A DNA stretch of 64,000 nt from Gelidibacter algens (GTDB lineage: Bacteria; Bacteroidota; Bacteroidia; Flavobacteriales; Flavobacteriaceae), in the NCBI RefSeq assembly GCF_001678675.1, contig NZ_LZRN01000006.1, forward strand, positions 1-64,000, given 5' to 3'. Positions 17,786 to 26,370 of the stretch are shown one piece after another. How positions within the stretch are numbered: position 1 is the stretch's first letter; each line of letters begins with the position of its first letter. The notes under the pieces were generated by a model. That model had not been told where the DNA came from and did no database searches. It saw only the letters and a program-made list of their open reading frames with translations. Made by a program: the position numbers and the translations under genes.

Positions 17786-20014
17786 TTAATTTTCTACCTT
17801 TTTTCTTTTGAAATTATAGATGGTTTCGTCTATAGTAAACCAACAGAAATAGAAGATTCCCACAGAAAAGATGACATCACCAATCATTCGCAACCATTTT
17901 AAGGTCTGAACCACTGGAGAATATAATAAGTCTGCGTCTCTAGCAAATGAATATCCTTTTGTAATTGAAGTATATGCTTGAATGATGCCAATGGGCAACA
18001 AGCTAAAAAGCACCATGGCGGTAAGACCAATATTCAATAACCAAAATGCACGTTTAAGCTTGGTGTTTTGCCATACACGGTCAGAATAAAAACGCAGGCA
18101 GATAATAATAAAGCCCATTCCCAACATTCCGTATACACCAAATAAGGCGGTATGCGCGTGAACTGCCGTCGTGTTTAACCCTTGAATATAATACAATGCA
18201 ATTGGCGGATTGATTAAGAACCCGAACACGCCAGCCCCGATAAAGTTCCAAAAAGCCACGGCAATAAAGAAAAATATCGGCCATTTGTATTTCTGAATCC
18301 AGTCTTTACTTTTTAATAAATTCCAGTTTTCTCTAATTTCGAAACCCATTAAGGTTAAAGGCACAACTTCTAAGGCGCTAAATGTAGCTCCTAAAGCGAT
18401 GGCTTGAACGGGAGTTCCAGAATAGTATAAATGATGTAACGTTCCGATGATTCCTCCAGCCAAAAATATGGCAGCAGAAGCTACAGATACGCGACCTGCA
18501 GTTTTAGGAGAGATGACCTTCATTCTAGAAAAAATAAAGGCAATCACCACGGTTGCAAAAACTTCAAAGAAGCCTTCAACCCATAAGTGAACCAGCCACC
18601 ATCTCCAGTAATTAATCACCGGCAAGCTACTGTTTTCGCCATACATCAAGCCTGAGAAAAAGAACATCCCAATAGCCACTACAGAAATTAGCAGAATGAT
18701 GATAAGATCCTTTGATTCGTCTTTTTGTCTAATTGCAAACAGTAAATGTCTTCCCACCATAATGACCCACAAGACAAGACCAATGGCCAAGAAATATTGC
18801 CAGAAACGTCCCAAATCCATATATTCATAACCTTGGTGCCCAAAGAAAAAATTGGTGGTCAAATCCAAAAACTGATGCACACCAAGCCACTCACCAAGCA
18901 TGGAGCCCAAGACAATAATTAGCAAGGCAAAAAACAAGAAATTAATGCCAAAAACTTGGTATTTCATTTCTTTGCCGGAAATCATCGGTGCCAAGAACAG
19001 ACCCGTTGCCAGCCACGTAGCGGCAATCCAAAAGATGGCCAGTTGCGTATGCCAGGTTCGGGTAATGGAATAGGGTAGAAAACTTGAGAGATCGTACCCA
19101 AAAAATGCCTGACCTTCCACCGTATAATGTACCGTGATCGCCCCTAAGATAACCTGTAGGGCAATCAATAGCGAAATCACAATAAAGTATTTTAATACAG
19201 CTCTTTGAGAGCCCACCAATTGAAGATTAGAAAGTGGATCTACATTTGGTTTTTCTAAAATTTCTCCTTTTTCGTGATTCCTTAAATAATAATAAGTGAG
19301 AATTCCAATAAAAAGTAATAACAGTACAATCGACAAACCTGACCATATGATAGAGTCGTCGGTAATTAAGTTGTCAATCAAAGGTTCATGCGGCCAATTA
19401 GAGGTGTATGTATAATCCTTTTCTGGACGATTGGTACTTGCTGCCCAGGACGTCCAAAATAAAAACGCATTCAGCTGCCCTAATTTCACGGTGTCCGTCA
19501 AAGCACCTTTTGGGATGGCGTACTGCTCATAACCATCAGAAAAAATAGAACTGTAATGTTTGATGTTCTCTGAAATAGCATCCCATCGGACTTGAGAAAT
19601 CGTGATGGTTTTAGTATCCGGATTAAAAGTGTTGGTTTTAACGTCTTTGATCAAACGTGCCTTAATAGCAGCTTTTTTTTCGACATCTAGGTCATCATAA
19701 GCGGTATCAAAATCAGCTTGTGCCCAATGTTCCAGCATGTATACCGCTTCTTTGTGTATCCAATCGGCCGTCCAGTCGGGAGCAACATAACTGCCATGAC
19801 CCCAAATGGAGCCTACTTCCATACCGCCAATAGACTCCCAAACATTTTGTCCTATTTGGATGTCTTCTTTGGTGTAGGCCACCGCATTTGTTTCTTTAAT
19901 AATAACTAGTTCTGGGATAGGTGGTTGGGTCTGATAAACTTCGGTGCCAACCCATATAAGTACTACAAAGGATAGTACAATAACGCTTATAAAAGCGATC
20001 CAAATTTTTCTCAT
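17786..20014 (-). CDS. norZ: Quinol-dependent nitric oxide reductase (single-subunit)
   Basis: 742 aa. An N-terminal membrane helix and a periplasmic region of about 190 residues (IGQNVWESIGGMEVGSIWGHG near residue 51) replace the NorC domain, followed by about 12 membrane helices of the heme-copper oxidase type. Conserved features include TRTWHTQLAIFWIAATW, WVEGFFEVFATV and LTLMGFEI. This is qNor, which reduces 2 NO to N2O with quinol electrons. No nir or nos genes are in view, so the role here may be NO detoxification. It is 18 bp downstream of a cupin gene and followed by a terminator. Confidence 0.95.
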   Translation of the reverse strand: MRKIWIAFISVIVLSFVVLIWVGTEVYQTQPPIPELVIIKETNAVAYTKEDIQIGQNVWESIGGMEVGSIWGHGSYVAPDWTADWIHKEAVYMLEHWAQADFDTAYDDLDVEKKAAIKARLIKDVKTNTFNPDTKTITISQVRWDAISENIKHYSSIFSDGYEQYAIPKGALTDTVKLGQLNAFLFWTSWAASTNRPEKDYTYTSNWPHEPLIDNLITDDSIIWSGLSIVLLLLFIGILTYYYLRNHEKGEILEKPNVDPLSNLQLVGSQRAVLKYFIVISLLIALQVILGAITVHYTVEGQAFFGYDLSSFLPYSITRTWHTQLAIFWIAATWLATGLFLAPMISGKEMKYQVFGINFLFFALLIIVLGSMLGEWLGVHQFLDLTTNFFFGHQGYEYMDLGRFWQYFLAIGLVLWVIMVGRHLLFAIRQKDESKDLIIILLISVVAIGMFFFSGLMYGENSSLPVINYWRWWLVHLWVEGFFEVFATVVIAFIFSRMKVISPKTAGRVSVASAAIFLAGGIIGTLHHLYYSGTPVQAIALGATFSALEVVPLTLMGFEIRENWNLLKSKDWIQKYKWPIFFFIAVAFWNFIGAGVFGFLINPPIALYYIQGLNTTAVHAHTALFGVYGMLGMGFIIICLRFYSDRVWQNTKLKRAFWLLNIGLTAMVLFSLLPIGIIQAYTSITKGYSFARDADLLYSPVVQTLKWLRMIGDVIFSVGIFYFCWFTIDETIYNFKRKKVEN

Positions 20015-20032
20015 GTTTTCTTGTAGGTTTAG

Positions 20033-20344
20033 TTAGTTTACAACACTGTTAACGCGGTCAATACTGTCATTTTTAGATAGTGACAACCGTATAATACAGT
20101 CTTTAGTGCAATAGAGATCGTGGGGAACATTAGCCTCTAAGGAAATGAGGTCTCCTTTTTTGAGTTCAAGTTTTTTTCCGTTGACGCCAAATTCTATTTC
20201 GCCATCAAAAAGCTCAATGACAATAGGAGATGGGGCTTTATGCTCTTTCATTTTTTGCCCTTTTCGCATGGCGATTCTCACTTCCTTAGAGTGGTCAGTT
20301 TCTAGAAGCACACTAATGGCAGGTTTATCCGTTTGGAAGACCAA
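20033..20344 (-). CDS. Small cupin-domain protein co-transcribed with norZ
   Basis: 103 aa from TTG 20344. The single cupin barrel reads MKEHKAPSPIVIELFDGEIEF, here cited as KEHKAPSPIVIELF then GEIEFGVNG, with LKKGDLISLEANVPHDL as the second motif; His in KEHK and in VPHDL could bind a metal. No ATG lies in frame upstream before the stop, so the start is uncertain: TTG 20344, or TTG 20372 if the run of seven T at 20363-20369 were one base shorter. Tight spacing to norZ suggests a role in NO stress, perhaps sensing or metal/NO binding (inference). Confidence 0.75.
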   Translation of the reverse strand: MVFQTDKPAISVLLETDHSKEVRIAMRKGQKMKEHKAPSPIVIELFDGEIEFGVNGKKLELKKGDLISLEANVPHDLYCTKDCIIRLSLSKNDSIDRVNSVVN

Positions 20345-20870
20345 CTGGTCTGTAATCGATTGTTTTTTTCAATAAAATTTTGGGATTGAATTGTTAATTA
20401 CTATAAAAAGGCCTTTTTATCCTTTATTGATATAAATGTTTATTTTTTGGAGAATCGACCACTTGAAAAACAGTGGCGAAATCCGCTTTGGTTTTCAAAA
20501 TATAATGGGTGTGCTATAAAAACGGCTGGTCTTAAACTGTGGTTAAAAAACTTTAAAAACATGTGTATAGTTTAGACTACAAAAGTAAGTCAAAATTTAA
20601 TAAAGGACAATTTTATCCTATTTAAAATTGAATAAAAAACACTAGTGTTTCTAGTACACTGAGGGTTAAGATTTTAAATTTAGTGAAGCTCGAAATGGCC
20701 ATCCAAATAAATTCACGTATATAAAAAGTCATAGTTACTATTTATTGAGCTATGTTTACGATCATAAGTCAAATTCTTATTTTTAATCAAAAGTCACACC
20801 TATAGAACTTCAAAATGGCAGAACTATCATCGCATAAAGTTTGTTATTTGTTTTTAAACACCTATAATCA
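20345..20870. other. 526-bp divergent promoter region
   Basis: It separates the cupin-norZ unit from the symporter-led operon. It holds a perfect 18-bp palindrome (20403-20420) and a related imperfect inverted repeat GGACAATTTTATCC (20605-20618). Both contain TTTTATCCT (20415-20423 and 20611-20619). No gene is visible. Confidence 0.6.
20403..20420. promoter_or_regulatory. 18-bp palindrome upstream of cupin-norZ
   Basis: ATAAAAAGGCCTTTTTAT is perfectly self-complementary and lies about 60 bp before the cupin start. It could be an operator for an NO-responsive regulator; the regulator is not identified. Confidence 0.5.
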
Positions 20871-22379
20871 ATGATTGCATCAGAAGCCTTAGTGACCTAC
20901 ATGTGGATTTTATTGGCCGTTTATGCTGCCGTCATCTTGTTTTTTGTCATCCGTGGCGCAAGGAAAAATAAAGATATTCAGGATTATGCCGTTGGTAATA
21001 TTGGTTTTCCTTCTTGGGTGGTAGGTTTGTCTTTGGCGGCTTCCATGACCAGTGCGGCAACGTTTATCATAAATCCGGGATTTATTGCACTTTACGGGAT
21101 CTCCGGAGTTATTTCTTTCGCTTTGGTATTGCCAATAGCAGCATTTATTTCGTTGATTGTTTTTACCAAAGGTTTTGCCAAACAAGGGAAAGCCGTGAAA
21201 GCAACCACTATGGCGCAATGGATTGGCAAGCGTTATCAAAGTAAAAACTACGCCATTTTCTTTGCTTTTGTTGCACTGTTGCTCATCACTTTTATTGTAT
21301 TGATCAATGTGGGGCTCACGCAGGTCATCTCCAAATCGCTTAATGCTGAACCGTTTTATGTGCTGATGGGCATAACTGCATTTGTGTTTGGCTATATGAT
21401 GTTTGGTGGTGCAAATTCTATGGTGTATACCAATACCATTCAAGCTATCATTATGTGTATTGTGGCCATTATTTTAATTGGCTCTGGCGCTGAATACTTT
21501 ACAGATGGTGTTGATGGTTTTCTTGCAAAACTCAACGCAATCGACCCTAACTTAACAAAGCCCACCAATCCGTCAAGTTTCCTGTTTCGTGATTATTTTG
21601 AAATTATTGTTACGCAAATCGTTATTGGTGTTGCTATTGTTTGTCAACCGCACATTATTACCAAATCGTTGTTGTTAAAAGATTCAAGTAAAGTCAATAC
21701 GTATTTGTTCAGTGGTATTTCTTTTATGGTCATTTTCTTTTTGGTGGTCATTGTTGGGTTATATGCGCGTATCAGTTTTCCTGATTTTACGGTGAATGGA
21801 GAAACCTTAAAAATGGATGAAATCATACCAACTTACGTGGTTATGAAATTCTCAGTAGGTGTTGGATTGGTAATTGTTGTCGGATTGATTTCTGCGGGCT
21901 TATCCACTTTGGAAAGTCTCATCCAATCCTTATCCATTACCATCACTTCAGATATCATCAATCCGCTATTTAAGGATAAATTTACCGAGAAAACAATTTC
22001 CATAAATAAAGTGGTGATTGTCGTGCTAGGAATTGTGAGCTTTTTGCTGAGCTGGAACCAGATTAAAAACCCAGATATCAGCGTTGCCATTTTTGCGCAA
22101 AACGGGGTTTATGCTTATTTTGCCGCCGCTTTTGTGCCTGTGCTTTTCGGAACATTTTTAAAGAATGTTTCCACAAGATCAGTGTTTATAGCAAGCATCA
22201 CTGCCATTGTCGTGCATTTTGGTATATATTACGGACGGCTTACACCTTATATGCAGGAGCCTGTCAATAATCCGGGGGTTTCTGCAGCAATAGGAATTGT
22301 TACATCGCTTATAGTTGGCTATATATTTTATAAATTAGACGAAAAGAAACAACGTGGACTCACTAGATTGGACAGCTAA
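20871..22379 (+). CDS. Sodium:solute symporter (SSS family)
   Basis: 502 aa, about 13 membrane helices. Typical SSS features: IQDYAVGNIGFPSWVVGLSL split around the first helices, MTSAATFIINPGF, the GYMMFGGANSMVYTNTIQA region near residue 165-185, and GLISAGLSTLESLIQS, a sodium-site helix. Family members import small organic acids, sugars, amino acids or proline with Na+. The next gene, an acyl-CoA synthetase, overlaps it by 26 bp, so a carboxylate such as 3-hydroxybutyrate or acetoacetate is a reasonable but unproven substrate. First gene of the operon. Confidence 0.9.
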   Translation: MIASEALVTYMWILLAVYAAVILFFVIRGARKNKDIQDYAVGNIGFPSWVVGLSLAASMTSAATFIINPGFIALYGISGVISFALVLPIAAFISLIVFTKGFAKQGKAVKATTMAQWIGKRYQSKNYAIFFAFVALLLITFIVLINVGLTQVISKSLNAEPFYVLMGITAFVFGYMMFGGANSMVYTNTIQAIIMCIVAIILIGSGAEYFTDGVDGFLAKLNAIDPNLTKPTNPSSFLFRDYFEIIVTQIVIGVAIVCQPHIITKSLLLKDSSKVNTYLFSGISFMVIFFLVVIVGLYARISFPDFTVNGETLKMDEIIPTYVVMKFSVGVGLVIVVGLISAGLSTLESLIQSLSITITSDIINPLFKDKFTEKTISINKVVIVVLGIVSFLLSWNQIKNPDISVAIFAQNGVYAYFAAAFVPVLFGTFLKNVSTRSVFIASITAIVVHFGIYYGRLTPYMQEPVNNPGVSAAIGIVTSLIVGYIFYKLDEKKQRGLTRLDS

Positions 22380-23859
22380 ATGGGCTGATTATACGCCTGA
22401 AAAAATTGCGATGACTTCGTATGACACCAATAAAAGTTATACGTACAGCGATTTACATACCTATGCCAATCAATTAACGCACAAGTTTCTGGAACTTCAT
22501 CTTGAAGAAGGCGATAGAATTGCCGTTTTAGCTGAACATAGTTTGGAATATATCGTTCTGTTTGTGGCGTGCCAACGGATGGGAATTATTATTGTCCCTT
22601 TGAACTATCGACTGTCACTAAAGGAAATCTCGAGACTGATCTCAGACTGTACGCCAAGTTTACTGATTTATAATCAAAACCATCAGGATAAAGTTGGGCA
22701 GCTATTACCTCAAAACCTAAAATCGGTCTCTTTTGATACACTGAGAACATATTATCAAAAAGTAGATGGAGTAGTGGCCAAATCCTTTCAAATGAAAGCC
22801 GACAACCCCTTATTCATATTTTATACCTCAGGAACCACTGGGGCACCAAAAGGCGTTATTTACACCAACAAGATGTTGTTTTGGAACAGCCTTAATACCT
22901 CCATGCAACTGGGGATTACGTTTAGGGATTCTACCATCAATATCCTGCCACCATACCATACGTCTGGTTGGCATATTTTTGTTACCCCATTATTGCACAA
23001 AGGCGCACACATAGGGATGTTAGAGAAATTTGATGCTGAAAAAACCTTGTGTTTATTGGAACTCAATAAAACGACCTTGTTTATGGCACTGCCCACCATG
23101 TTGATGATGATGCAGAAATCGGCAGTATTTAAAAAGGTAAACCTTAAAAAACTACGCTATATCATTTCTGGCGGAGAAAAAGTACCCTCAGAGCTTGTGA
23201 GCTATTGGAAACAAGAAAAAAATATTTACATCAGGCCGGGTTATGGCTTAACTGAAGCAGGACCGAGCATCACCTCGTTGCATCACAAAATGGCGCAACT
23301 GAAGCCCAATTCAATCGGGAAACCCAATTTTTATTTAGAGGTGAAAATCGTCGATAAAAAAGGCGCTAAGGTAAAACCAAATGAAGTAGGCGAGTTGTGC
23401 ATTAAAGGCGATATTGTGACGCCTGGGTATTGGAACAATTCGGTTAAAACAAGTAATAAAATAAAGAAAGGCTGGCTCTTTACTGGGGATTTTGCCTATT
23501 GCGATGCCGAAGGTTTCTTGTATATGAAAGGCCGTAAAAACGACATGTACATCTCTGGAGGTGAAAATATTTATCCGCAAGAAGTGGAGGCGCAACTTGA
23601 AGAATTCATAGACATTAGCAAAGCCGTGGTATTAAGTGTAAAAGATGATAAATGGGGCCAATGCGGCATCGCTTTTGTTACCACGACCAATAAAATTCTT
23701 TCGGTCACACACATTCGAGAATTTTTAAAAACAAATCTTGTGGCATTTAAACATCCGAAATATATCTTTATTTTAGATGAAATCCCACTGACAAGCTTAG
23801 GGAAAGTATCCAGAAAACAACTCTATTCCCATTTTAACACCATCAAATCAGAACAATGA
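22354..23859 (+). CDS. AMP-binding acyl-CoA synthetase
   Basis: 501 aa. Start is GTG 22354 inside the end of the symporter gene; it gives the normal N-terminus (MDSLDWTAKWADYTP). Motifs: FYTSGTTGAPKGV (phosphate loop) near residue 152, PGYGLTEAGPS near 296, TGDFAYCDAEGFLYMKGRKND, cited in part, near 378 and ISGGENIYPQEVE after it, and the catalytic Lys in LGKVSRKQL near the C-terminus. The enzyme activates a carboxylic acid to its CoA thioester. Given the 3-hydroxybutyrate dehydrogenase in the operon, acetoacetate or hydroxyacids are candidates. It overlaps the next gene by 4 bp. Confidence 0.92.
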   Translation: MDSLDWTAKWADYTPEKIAMTSYDTNKSYTYSDLHTYANQLTHKFLELHLEEGDRIAVLAEHSLEYIVLFVACQRMGIIIVPLNYRLSLKEISRLISDCTPSLLIYNQNHQDKVGQLLPQNLKSVSFDTLRTYYQKVDGVVAKSFQMKADNPLFIFYTSGTTGAPKGVIYTNKMLFWNSLNTSMQLGITFRDSTINILPPYHTSGWHIFVTPLLHKGAHIGMLEKFDAEKTLCLLELNKTTLFMALPTMLMMMQKSAVFKKVNLKKLRYIISGGEKVPSELVSYWKQEKNIYIRPGYGLTEAGPSITSLHHKMAQLKPNSIGKPNFYLEVKIVDKKGAKVKPNEVGELCIKGDIVTPGYWNNSVKTSNKIKKGWLFTGDFAYCDAEGFLYMKGRKNDMYISGGENIYPQEVEAQLEEFIDISKAVVLSVKDDKWGQCGIAFVTTTNKILSVTHIREFLKTNLVAFKHPKYIFILDEIPLTSLGKVSRKQLYSHFNTIKSEQ

Positions 23860-24800
23860 AACACTTTAACGTCTTACTTATTTTTATTTTGATCAATGCC
23901 TCTGCTTTTTCACAAAACTCCCAAAAGCCTATGAAAGAACTACTTTCAGACTATGATTTTAAAACGCATTCGATCACTTTGAACGATTTGGAAATCAGTT
24001 ATATCAAAGAAGGCACTGGAAAAAAAACATTGCTTTTTGTACATGGGTTGAGCAGCAATGCTGATGCGTGGTCCAAAAATATCGCGGTTCTAAAAAAAGA
24101 CTACACCTGCGTCGCTTTGGATTTACCTGGGTATGGAAAATCGTCTAAACCTGAAGCAGCCTACACAGCTTCCTATTTTGTAGACGTTGTGCACCAATTC
24201 ATCGAAAAGTTGGAGTTGAAAAACATCGTATTGATCGGGCATTCCATGGGCGGACAAGCAAGTATTAAGTTGGCAACACTGCATCCTGAGGGCATTGAAA
24301 AACTCATTCTTGTGGCACCGGCAGGTTTGGAGCAATTTTCTGAAGCGAGTTCCAACGTAATGAAATCCTTTTTTACCACAGCATCCGTTAAAAACACTAC
24401 AGATGCACAGATTGAAAAAAATTACGCGCTCAATTTTTATGTGCAGCCGGAAGATGTTTCCAAAATGATTGCTGACAGAAAAAAAATTAAGGAAGCGTCA
24501 AATTTTGATGCCTATTGCGAAGCTATTGTCAAGAGTGTTTCAGGGATGTTAAATGATCCTATTTATAATGATTTGGAGAACATCTCGCAACATACGTTAG
24601 TCATTTTTGGAGATCAGGACATGCTTATCCCAAACCGCTATTTCAATCCGACGTTGACCACAGAAGCTGTGGGGAACATCGCTTTGGAAAAAATTGAACA
24701 TGCGCGTTTGGAGTTTATAAAAGATGCTGGCCATTTTGTACAGTTTGAAAAACCCAAGGAAGTCAACGCACTCATCCAGCAATTTGTAGATGGGAAATGA
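23856..24800 (+). CDS. Exported alpha/beta hydrolase
   Basis: 314 aa with a signal peptide (MKHFNVLLIFILINASAFSQ). The alpha/beta hydrolase fold shows FVHGLSSNADAW (oxyanion region), the nucleophile elbow GHSMGGQ near residue 129, GDQDMLIP (acid loop) and DAGHFVQFEKP with the catalytic His. The protein is probably periplasmic or surface exposed and cleaves an ester. In this operon it is the natural candidate to release hydroxyacids from an imported oligoester. It overlaps both neighbours by 4 bp (ATGA). Confidence 0.88.
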   Translation: MKHFNVLLIFILINASAFSQNSQKPMKELLSDYDFKTHSITLNDLEISYIKEGTGKKTLLFVHGLSSNADAWSKNIAVLKKDYTCVALDLPGYGKSSKPEAAYTASYFVDVVHQFIEKLELKNIVLIGHSMGGQASIKLATLHPEGIEKLILVAPAGLEQFSEASSNVMKSFFTTASVKNTTDAQIEKNYALNFYVQPEDVSKMIADRKKIKEASNFDAYCEAIVKSVSGMLNDPIYNDLENISQHTLVIFGDQDMLIPNRYFNPTLTTEAVGNIALEKIEHARLEFIKDAGHFVQFEKPKEVNALIQQFVDGK

Positions 24801-26212
24801 AAACGAAGCTCAAAAAATTTACAGAATTCAGTAAAAGTATACTACCTAATGAAGCCAAATATCTTGAGACCCAGTATCAGTTTGTAGATCAAGAAAAGCT
24901 TCAAATTATCCAGATGGTCATTGCCAATGCTTTGTCTCAAAGCACACGTAATGATTTTGATGACACTATAGACAAGCGTAAATATTCTTATATCAAAGAT
25001 TGGATTGAAAAGAAACTGCTAAGTATTGATGTAGATGCGACCATTGGTTGGATCATGACTTTAAACCAAAAAATCCTTACAGATGCTATTGCTTCCAATG
25101 AAGAAAAAGAGTTTCTGAACTATATTTCTTCGTACAAAAATATCGATTTTACGTTTCAAAATTTATATGAACTTGCCAAGGAGTATAAATCCTATCTTTT
25201 GGTAAGAATGCGCTATAAGGACCATCAAATAGTGTCTGACTTTATTAAAACATATACCACACATGCTTCAAAGGCCAAGGAAATTAAGGAAAAACTCTAT
25301 ACAGCCACTACAGAAATTACCAACCAATACACCTTAAACAATAACGAAACCAAACATTTGGAAGAGTGGTTGCTGCAGGTTTTTAAAGACGATGGCATTA
25401 ATGGTAAAAATAGGTATCAGGCGTTTGTATTGTTGGCTTTTATGTACACCAATTACAGCGAAAATGACAAGTTAAAAGTACTGTTTGACCAAATTGACAT
25501 CTACTTCAGTCAAGGCATGATGTACTCCAGACGTTTGTTGTCTAACTATTATGCCAGTCGGGTGTTGTTGCATTCCAAACAGGATGAATTTAAGGAAGCA
25601 GAGTTTTATGGCTATCTTTCCATCCGCCAAAACAACAGCGATACCTTGATGTATCTGAATAACTTGGTCGCCATCTTATTGCGAAACAACAAACCTGAAA
25701 AGGCATTTTCCCTATTGGAAAAACATAAAGACCTGTATAAAGAAACGCATAATTACCATCAAAAAATTGGTTATTGTTCCTATCAAATTCGCGTATTATC
25801 TGAACTTCAAAAAAACAGTCTTGCAGAAGCCACAGCCAAAACCTTTTTAAGGAAACACAAAAACGAAGTCCTAAAACACCGTTGGCATCATTTTTTTACG
25901 TCGTATATCAGCACTTTGATCGCACAGGAAAAATATGAAGAGGTACTCAAACTCGCTACCAAGTTCGACTTGATTGAAAAAGAAGTAGAACGTCAGAAAC
26001 AAAACAACTATGTCCCCAATATTTCTTGGAGTATTTCATTATCCAGATACATGGAGGGCAAGATCAATTCCGTGCGTTTATTGGAAGAAATCAAGGCGCC
26101 ATTATTAGATATCCAGCCTACCAAAAATCAGAAGCAATTGATGATTAAAGTGATTGATCGTCTATCAAAAAACTTACCTGAAGCATTTTTAAAACTAAAG
26201 TCGCACATCTGA
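24797..26212 (+). CDS. Helical, TPR-like protein of unknown function
   Basis: 471 aa, no signal peptide and no membrane segment. The sequence is almost entirely helical. Paired helices such as EAEFYGYLSIRQNNSDT and LLRNNKPEKAFSLLEKH near residues 270-315 look like degenerate tetratricopeptide repeats, so it may be a scaffold or a sensor. No catalytic motif is visible. The 4-bp overlap with the exported hydrolase gene and the position just before the receptor gene tie it to the locus. I do not recognise an experimentally characterised relative. Confidence 0.7.
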   Translation: MKTKLKKFTEFSKSILPNEAKYLETQYQFVDQEKLQIIQMVIANALSQSTRNDFDDTIDKRKYSYIKDWIEKKLLSIDVDATIGWIMTLNQKILTDAIASNEEKEFLNYISSYKNIDFTFQNLYELAKEYKSYLLVRMRYKDHQIVSDFIKTYTTHASKAKEIKEKLYTATTEITNQYTLNNNETKHLEEWLLQVFKDDGINGKNRYQAFVLLAFMYTNYSENDKLKVLFDQIDIYFSQGMMYSRRLLSNYYASRVLLHSKQDEFKEAEFYGYLSIRQNNSDTLMYLNNLVAILLRNNKPEKAFSLLEKHKDLYKETHNYHQKIGYCSYQIRVLSELQKNSLAEATAKTFLRKHKNEVLKHRWHHFFTSYISTLIAQEKYEEVLKLATKFDLIEKEVERQKQNNYVPNISWSISLSRYMEGKINSVRLLEEIKAPLLDIQPTKNQKQLMIKVIDRLSKNLPEAFLKLKSHI

Positions 26213-26370
26213 TTTTAAGAGCCATGTCATTGGTATAAAGTAAGATAGTAGTCAATAAATCTCAAGATAATCCTTATAGTCACACCAAAAAGCTTTTGTT
26301 TTTGCTGAGCATTGTTCTCTAATTCCTAATAGATTGCCATCTAAACGAACTCAATCAATATGTCTTCATT

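Noticed and set aside
20792-26286. AGTCACACC occurs before both the symporter gene (20792-20800) and the TonB receptor gene (26278-26286)
   Set aside because: A shared 9-mer in two AT-rich regions could be chance; no inverted symmetry supports an operator.
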